Assembly: GCA_963210315.1 (NCBI GenBank)
Contig: OY723301.1
Coordinates: forward strand, 62,001-126,000
Length of the DNA stretch: 64,000 bases
Direction: 5' to 3'
DNA from: Rhynchopus euleeides
Lineage: Eukaryota > Euglenozoa > Diplonemea > Diplonemida > Diplonemidae
In this document: positions 57,257 through 64,000 of the stretch, in pieces
Numbering within the stretch: position 1 is the first letter of the stretch
Layout: every line of letters starts with the position of its first letter
The notes under the pieces: generated by a model
What the model was told of the DNA's origin: nothing
Databases searched by the model: none
What the model saw: only the letters and a program-made list of their open reading frames with translations
Position numbers and translations under genes: made by a program

Positions 57257-58203
57257 GGTAAAAGGTAAAAGGGTGCAGCGCACGCCCATGAACCGCGGTG
57301 TGTGTTGGGTTATTTGGCGTTCCGCTCCACCGAGAGCTGTGTTCAATATTTGCAAGCGTCTGGTGCGAATATGAGATTGATTTTCCGTGTTTCCGTGTTT
57401 CAGTTTTCACTTTTTCAGGTTTCACGTTTTCCTTCTTCAGTTGTGTGAGGTCATCGCCGAATTCGTGTCGCGTGCAAACATCCACCGCATGTGGCATGTT
57501 CTCGCGAAGGAATGCAATGCACAAGAAGAAGAAGGAAAAGCGCAAAATCACATCAACATGCTGCTGGGCTCTGCCAGAGCGCAGCAGCAGGAAACAAGAG
57601 TTACAGGATGACTATTTCCACTCCACCACGATCCTGCGGGCTACGGGGCCACGTACCAAGTGCAGGGGGTCACAGGCGCCACCACACCGAGAGTGTCCGT
57701 CTTACTGGACACGGGCGGAGCGCGCGCGTGTGCCCCCAGTGCACCCAGCTGGGCCCCATGCCCACCCCCCAGGCCTCAGAAAAGAAAAGGGCACAAAAAG
57801 AGGGGGGGCCGCCACGCACCCCCACCCCCACCCATACCCATACCCATAATCCATATCCATGCGCGCCCATCAACTCGCTGCGTTTCGGCTGCAGGTTGAG
57901 AGGACACGCACGAGGAGGGAGGGGCACGAGGGGGGCAGAGAAGGCAGGCGGGCGGATGAAAAAAAATACAAAACTTCTTTTTTCGCCAACCCAAAACACA
58001 CGGCACGGTGTGCACCCCATAGGAGGGGCATTGTGTGTCTGTGTCATGTGGCATGCTGGCGGATAGCGCATGGCCGGTGGGCGCGCGCGCATGGAGGATG
58101 GTGTTTGTTGTTGAATGGTCGGGGACGCCGTCGCAGCAATTGAGGAACACGCTGCGTGCGCGGGCGGGCGGGGCCGCACATGAGATAGGGGGGGGGCAGA
58201 CGA
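57257..58203 (-). other. Spacer D15, 3' of P15
   Basis: 947 bp, standard form. Confidence 0.7.
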
Positions 58204-59319
58204 TCAGTGGTCGTAGCAGTTGTCCTGGATCTGCTGCCACGCCACCCGGAAGTGCTTCGCAAACAGGGCCTTGTCATTCATGAACTCGCGCACAATCTTG
58301 CGCAGGCGCCTGTCGTGCCGCAGCACCATGTCGATCGGCAGCATCACGAAGCGCAGACCGGGGCCTCCCTTGTACTGCAGGTCAGTCCCCCACATCCGGG
58401 CCGTGTACGGTCCCCAGGCCCCCCGCTCAAGGTTGTAAAAGTACTCGTTCCCGAACACGTGGTTGTCCGCCGTCCACTGCCCCTCGTTCCCGCTGATTTC
58501 CTTGTGCATCCCCCCCATGTTGTGGGCTCCGAGGAGGCTGACGATCTTGTACAACGCGTCCTTGTCGGTGTCCAGCGAGATCCCCAGCTCCCCAAACTTC
58601 TCAAACAGGTACTTCAGCGTGTCCCGGTGGGGGAACCAGTCCTCGTTGATGCGCTTTGTGGGCATCCGGGTGTTGTCTGCGACGCACTGCTCCGCCAGCT
58701 CCGACGCCTCGTAGTCGCGCCGCCCGGGCTTGAAGTGCAGCGACGGGCTCCCCATGTACTCGAGGGCTGTGTTCCCCGCCAGCTGGTACAGGTCTGCGTA
58801 CGTCACGAAGGGGTGCGCCTTCTTCACCTTCTCGAGTTTTTCCGCCGCCACGTCCAGCCCCTTGTTCTCCCCCAGGTTGTGTTCGGGACCGCCGGGCCGC
58901 AGGCACCCACCCGCACCACCGCCAATCGGCTTCAGCGCAGGGTTGTACTGCGCCATCGAGTGCCACGCCATGCGCACCAGCAGCGGGCGGAAGGCGGCCT
59001 CCTCCTCCTCGAGCACCTCCACAATCGACTCCACCACAGGCTTGTACTCCTTAATCGCCTCCACCACGATCCCCTCCCCACAGGGTGTCAGGGGGCCTGT
59101 GGTGGGCGGGCTGCCGCCGCGGCCGCCGAAGATAGCCTTCCCGTACTTATCCCAGATGCTGCCAGGCGACTTCGACTTACCCCAGATGCCGCCCCAGATG
59201 CCGCCATGCGACTTCGACTTCGACTTCGACTTGCCCCAAGACGACTTGCCCTTGCCCCACAGAAACCCGTCGCACGTCCCTGCCATCACAACTAGGACAA
59301 GCAGTGTTGCCAGCTTCAT
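58204..59319 (-). CDS. P15: class I heme peroxidase, full 371 aa
   Basis: Full-length allele. The last complete copy in the window; upstream lie two consecutive short units. Confidence 0.88.
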   Translation of the reverse strand: MKLATLLVLVVMAGTCDGFLWGKGKSSWGKSKSKSKSHGGIWGGIWGKSKSPGSIWDKYGKAIFGGRGGSPPTTGPLTPCGEGIVVEAIKEYKPVVESIVEVLEEEEAAFRPLLVRMAWHSMAQYNPALKPIGGGAGGCLRPGGPEHNLGENKGLDVAAEKLEKVKKAHPFVTYADLYQLAGNTALEYMGSPSLHFKPGRRDYEASELAEQCVADNTRMPTKRINEDWFPHRDTLKYLFEKFGELGISLDTDKDALYKIVSLLGAHNMGGMHKEISGNEGQWTADNHVFGNEYFYNLERGAWGPYTARMWGTDLQYKGGPGLRFVMLPIDMVLRHDRRLRKIVREFMNDKALFAKHFRVAWQQIQDNCYDH

Positions 59320-59497
59320 GGTGCGGCCTGGGAGTGTGAAAGTACAAAAGGGTAAAACCTGCGGCGGGGGGCGTGGTGTGGTGTGGTGTGGTGGGGTGGG
59401 GTGTGGACGCACGTCATCCCTGAAAACTTCACAGCAAAGCAATTCTATGAGGGGGATGCACCAACTTCTCAGAGATGTGTTGGGTGGGGGGGCAGCG

Positions 59498-60411
59498 CTT
59501 CGGCTCGGTTCGGTTCGCTTGTTTGCATCTGCATCTCCGGCTCGTAGCTCACAGGGCCGTAGCTCGTCCCGATGAAGGGGGAAGAGGATAAACTGGAAAG
59601 CGAGGCTTTCCAAAAGCGCGTCAGCAAGTAACAATAAGGGCGTGTGGAATTGAGAGTGGAGAGTGGAGAGTGGAGAGTGGAAAAAGAACGGGGTTGTGTG
59701 CTGTCGGCAGCAAGCCGCCCAGCAAAATATTGAATCGGTGAAGTTCCTCCGGGAACGACGCTTGCCCGTGGCGGGCGTAGCGCACAGGGTTTTGTTGGAA
59801 GGCGGCACTGCGACTGCCCAGCAGCCACGGGGATGCACACAGAACCCACACACAGCGTCTGCAGATCACCACCCCGAGATCAGTCAAGGGTCAGCGAGCA
59901 GCAACACACAGCCGTGTGGGATCAGCGGTCGACGTTGACGAGTAATCCGTCCGTCCCGACCAGCACAGCCCGCAGGTGGGGCAGCAGCGCCCTTTTCCGT
60001 CTATCACACCTGAACGCCTCCCCTCTGCGAAGACCGGGTCGCCAGCCGTGGCTGAGATTCGTGGGGCCCACAAAAAAATCAGCGAACGGCAGTAGCAGCA
60101 ACCACCAAAAAGCCAAAGAAGAAAAATCTGGAAAACCAGTGCTTCCCCTTCCACACACACACACACGTTCGCCTTTTTGTTTAGTGTAGGTCGCACCGAG
60201 CGAAGTCTGGTGCTACCTCCACACACACCACCCCGCATCCATATCCATGCCGCAACAGCAGAGAGCAGGGGAGGGGTGAGGGGGCACGGAACCTGCACTG
60301 CAGAGCGCGACTGACGTCACACTTGGCAGCGGTGACAAAATCACCACGAGGTCCAGAAAAAAATGATGTGGGGAGAAGAAACGAAGAAACGATAAAACGT
60401 GAAAGGTAAAA
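59498..60411 (-). repeat. Common block C22 (upstream of P15)
   Basis: 914 bp, C variant. Adjoins S7. Confidence 0.9.
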
Positions 60412-60702
60412 TACTTTCCTACACGATGCACCACTCACCACACGAAAGAAAAGAAACAGAACTTGTTTGTTGACCGCATCCACCGCGCGACGACCTGCAG
60501 GGCGCGGGTGGACTCATTACAAGCAAACAAGCGGGAACAACATGCAAAGTCCGAGAAGACACGACGGGTGCATTCGCAAAGACGGCTGTGAGACAGTGAG
60601 GAAGTCCTGCACAACAGGTAGAAAGGGGACAGGACGGGAAGGGGTGGTGGGATGCACCAACTTCTCAGAGATGCAGGGGGGACGGGGGGTCGGGAGTCAC
60701 CT
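60412..60702 (-). repeat. S7: short body
   Basis: 291 bp, S1-type, mini-frame at 60435-60479. First of the second short-unit doublet. Confidence 0.7.
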
Positions 60703-61616
60703 CTTCGGCTCGGTTCGGTTCGCTTGTTTGCATCTGCATCTCCGGCTCGTAGCTCACAGGGCCGTAGCTCGTCCCGATGAAGGGGGAAGAGGATAAACTG
60801 GAAAGCGAGGCTTTCCAAAAGCGCGTCAGCAAGTAACAATAAGGGCGTGTGGAATTGAGAGTGGAGAGTGGAGAGTGGAGAGTGGAAAAAGAACGGGGTT
60901 GTGTGCTGTCGGCAGCAAGCCGCCCAGCAAAATATTGAATCGGTGAAGTTCCTCCGGGAACGACGCTTGCCCGTGGCGGGCGTAGCGCACAGGGTTTTGT
61001 TGGAAGGCGGCACTGCGACTGCCCAGCAGCCACGGGGATGCACACAGAACCCACACACAGCGTCTGCAGATCACCACCCCGAGATCAGTCAAGGGTCAGC
61101 GAGCAGCAACACACAGCCGTGTGGGATCAGCGGTCGACGTTGACGAGTAATCCGTCCGTCCCGACCAGCACAGCCCGCAGGTGGGGCAGCAGCGCCCTTT
61201 TCCGTCTATCACACCTGAACGCCTCCCCTCTGCGAAGACCGGGTCGCCAGCCGTGGCTGAGATTCGTGGGGCCCACAAAAAAATCAGCGAACGGCAGTAG
61301 CAGCAACCACCAAAAAGCCAAAGAAGAAAAATCTGGAAAACCAGTGCTTCCCCTTCCACACACACACACACGTTCGCCTTTTTGTTTAGTGTAGGTCGCA
61401 CCGAGCGAAGTCTGGTGCTACCTCCACACACACCACCCCGCATCCATATCCATGCCGCAACAGCAGAGAGCAGGGGAGGGGTGAGGGGGCACGGAACCTG
61501 CACTGCAGAGCGCGACTGACGTCACACTTGGCAGCGGTGACAAAATCACCACGAGGTCCAGAAAAAAATGATGTGGGGAGAAGAAACGAAGAAACGATAA
61601 AACGTGAAAGGTAAAA
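60703..61616 (-). repeat. Common block C23 (upstream of S7)
   Basis: 914 bp, C variant. Between two short bodies, as for C15. Confidence 0.9.
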
Positions 61617-61907
61617 TACTTTCCTACACGATGCACCACTCACCACACGAAAGAAAAGAAACAGAACTTGTTTGTTGACCGCATCCACCGCGCGACGACC
61701 TGCAGGGCGCGGGTGGACTCATTACAAGCAAACAAGCGGGAACAACATGCAAAGTCCGAGAAGACACGACGGGTGCATTCGCAAAGACGGCTGTGAGACA
61801 GTGAGGAAGTCCTGCACAACAGGTAGAAAGGGGACAGGACGGGAAGGGGTGGTGGGATGCACCAACTTCTCAGAGATGCAGGGGGGACGGGGGGTCGGGA
61901 GTCACCT
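61617..61907 (-). repeat. S8: short body
   Basis: 291 bp, S1-type, mini-frame at 61640-61684. Confidence 0.7.
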
Positions 61908-62821
61908 CTTCGGCTCGGTTCGGTTCGCTTGTTTGCATCTGCATCTCCGGCTCGTAGCTCACAGGGCCGTAGCTCGTCCCGATGAAGGGGGAAGAGGATA
62001 AACTGGAAAGCGAGGCTTTCCAAAAGCGCGTCAGCAAGTAACAATAAGGGCGTGTGGAATTGAGAGTGGAGAGTGGAGAGTGGAGAGTGGAAAAAGAACG
62101 GGGTTGTGTGCTGTCGGCAGCAAGCCGCCCAGCAAAATATTGAATCGGTGAAGTTCCTCCGGGAACGACGCTTGCCCGTGGCGGGCGTAGCGCACAGGGT
62201 TTTGTTGGAAGGCGGCACTGCGACTGCCCAGCAGCCACGGGGATGCACACAGAACCCACACACAGCGTCTGCAGATCACCACCCCGAGATCAGTCAAGGG
62301 TCAGCGAGCAGCAACACACAGCCGTGTGGGATCAGCGGTCGACGTTGACGAGTAATCCGTCCGTCCCGACCAGCACAGCCCGCAGGTGGGGCAGCAGCGC
62401 CCTTTTCCGTCTATCACACCTGAACGCCTCCCCTCTGCGAAGACCGGGTCGCCAGCCGTGGCTGAGATTCGTGGGGCCCACAAAAAAATCAGCGAACGGC
62501 AGTAGCAGCAACCACCAAAAAGCCAAAGAAGAAAAATCTGGAAAACCAGTGCTTCCCCTTCCACACACACACACACGTTCGCATTTTTGTTTAGTGTAGG
62601 TCGCACCGAGCGAAGTCTGGTGCTACCTCCACACACACCACCCCGCATCCATATCCATGCCGCAACAGCAGAGAGCAGGGGAGGGGTGAGGGGGCACGGA
62701 ACCTGCACTGCAGAGCGCGACTGACGTCACACTTGGCAGCGGTGACAAAATCACCACGAGGTCCAGAAAAAAATGATGTGGGGAGAAGAAACGAAGAAAC
62801 GATAAAACGTGAAAGGTAAAA
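61908..62821 (-). repeat. Common block C24 (upstream of S8)
   Basis: 914 bp, A variant. Adjoins spacer D16. Confidence 0.9.
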
Positions 62822-63768
62822 GGTAAAAGGTAAAAGGGTGCAGCGCACGCCCATGAACCGCGGTGTGTGTTGGGTTATTTGGCGTTCCGCTCCACCGAGA
62901 GCTGTGTTCAATATTTGCAAGCGTCTGGTGCGAATATGAGATTGATTTTCCGTGTTTCCGTGTTTCAGTTTTCACTTTTTCAGGTTTCACGTTTTCCTTC
63001 TTCAGTTGTGTGAGGTCATCGCCGAATTCGTGTCGCGTGCAAACATCCACCGCATGTGGCATGTTCTCGCGAAGGAATGCAATGCACAAGAAGAAGAAGG
63101 AAAAGCGCAAAATCACATCAACATGCTGCTGGGCTCTGCCAGAGCGCAGCAGCAGGAAACAAGAGTTACAGGATGACTATTTCCACTCCACCACGATCCT
63201 GCGGGCTACGGGGCCACGTACCAAGTGCAGGGGGTCACAGGCGCCACCACACCGAGAGTGTCCGTCTTACTGGACACGGGCGGAGCGCGCGCGTGTGCCC
63301 CCAGTGCACCCAGCTGGGCCCCATGCCCACCCCCCAGGCCTCAGAAAAGAAAAGGGCACAAAAAGAGGGGGGGCCGCCACGCACCCCCACCCCCACCCAT
63401 ACCCATACCCATAATCCATATCCATGCGCGCCCATCAACTCGCTGCGTTTCGGCTGCAGGTTGAGAGGACACGCACGAGGAGGGAGGGGCACGAGGGGGG
63501 CAGAGAAGGCAGGCGGGCGGATGAAAAAAAATACAAAACTTCTTTTTTCGCCAACCCAAAACACACGGCACGGTGTGCACCCCATAGGAGGGGCATTGTG
63601 TGTCTGTGTCATGTGGCATGCTGGCGGATAGCGCATGGCCGGTGGGCGCGCGCGCATGGAGGATGGTGTTTGTTGTTGAATGGTCGGGGACGCCGTCGCA
63701 GCAATTGAGGAACACGCTGCGTGCGCGGGCGGGCGGGGCCGCACATGAGATAGGGGGGGGGCAGACGA
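62822..63768 (-). other. Spacer D16, 3' of P16
   Basis: 947 bp, standard form. Confidence 0.7.
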
Positions 63769-64000
63769 TCAGTGGTCGTAGCAGTTGTCCTGGATCTGCT
63801 GCCACGCCACCCGGAAGTGCTTCGCAAACAGGGCCTTGTCATTCATGAACTCGCGCACAATCTTGCGCAGGCGCCTGTCGTGCCGCAGCACCATGTCGAT
63901 CGGCAGCATCACGAAGCGCAGACCGGGGCCTCCCTTGTACTGCAGGTCAGTCCCCCACATCCGGGCCGTGTACGGTCCCCAGGCCCCCCGCTCAAGGTTG
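63769..64000 (-). CDS. P16: class I heme peroxidase, 3' part only
   Basis: The window ends inside the gene. About 76 C-terminal residues are visible, including the MLPID stretch with the proximal-side Asp, and are identical to P1. The array therefore continues past 64000; the allele at the N-terminal repeats cannot be read. Confidence 0.85.
   Translation of the reverse strand, partial: NLERGAWGPYTARMWGTDLQYKGGPGLRFVMLPIDMVLRHDRRLRKIVREFMNDKALFAKHFRVAWQQIQDNCYDH

Larger units (their letters stand above)
4958..64000 (-). repeat. Two-unit tandem array (peroxidase and short units)
   Basis: Direct head-to-tail repeats fill this span and run off the window end. Long units are about 3143-3155 bp: 914-bp common block, 940-947-bp spacer, 1104-1116-bp peroxidase gene and 178-189-bp leader. 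Short units are 1205 bp: the same block plus a 291-bp body. There are 15 full long units, one truncated long unit and 8 short units, irregularly ordered. Copies differ by only a few substitutions and short slippage-type indels, indicating recent amplification or ongoing homogenisation by unequal crossing-over or gene conversion. All copies have the same orientation. Confidence 0.95.

Noticed and set aside
4958..64000. CRISPR array or insertion-sequence array
   Set aside because: Units are kilobase-sized with genes inside, no spacers of uniform short length, no transposase and no terminal inverted repeats.

Overview
The window looks like the edge of a large tandem gene array in a microbial eukaryote. 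It is not bacterial: the secretory heme peroxidase and the six-pass cyclase-like protein are eukaryotic types, spacers are long, CA and purine microsatellites are frequent, and no operon or Shine-Dalgarno layout is visible. Both gene types lie on the minus strand, neither needs an intron, and pyrimidine tracts ending in AG sit just 5' of the starts. That fits a kinetoplastid/euglenozoan-like protist with trans-splicing. A Phe just after the peroxidase signal peptide would also fit an alga with a complex red plastid. I cannot decide between these from sequence alone.

Layout, low to high coordinate. Positions 1-2988 hold no convincing gene: a TATA-like box, an imperfect 180-bp-spaced repeat and a strong G-run. 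A single-copy gene at 2989-4785 (minus) encodes a 598-residue membrane protein with a degenerate class III nucleotidyl cyclase domain. From about 4958 to the window end everything is a tandem array. Every gene body is preceded on the minus strand by the same 914-bp block (24 copies, C1-C24). Three kinds of body alternate with these blocks: the cyclase-like gene (once, at the edge), a 371-residue class I heme peroxidase (15 complete genes P1-P15 plus the 3' end of P16), and a 291-bp short body (8 copies, S1-S8). The short body is a copy of the sequence just upstream of the cyclase-like gene, cut off 3 bases before its start codon and joined to about 68 bp of other sequence. Peroxidase units are about 3.15 kb and short units exactly 1205 bp. 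The order is irregular: cyc,L,S,L,L,L,S,L,S,L,L,S,L,L,S,S,L,L,L,L,L,L,S,S,L.

The peroxidase copies are almost identical. The only coding differences found are in-frame length changes at short internal repeats: full length 371 aa in eight copies, loss of one GGIW in four, loss of one KS in two, and loss of four residues near the acidic run in one. Indels in the leader and spacers are 1, 7 and 11 nt. This contrast supports translation starting at the signal peptide Met and not at the far upstream in-frame Met. The protein has a signal peptide, a Trp-Gly-Lys-Ser repeat segment and a complete class I peroxidase core, but lacks the Arg that binds ascorbate in plant ascorbate peroxidase.

Interpretation: dosage amplification and homogenisation of a secreted or organellar peroxidase, using an upstream region shared with an unrelated signalling-type gene, with a recurring non-peroxidase short unit of unknown role.
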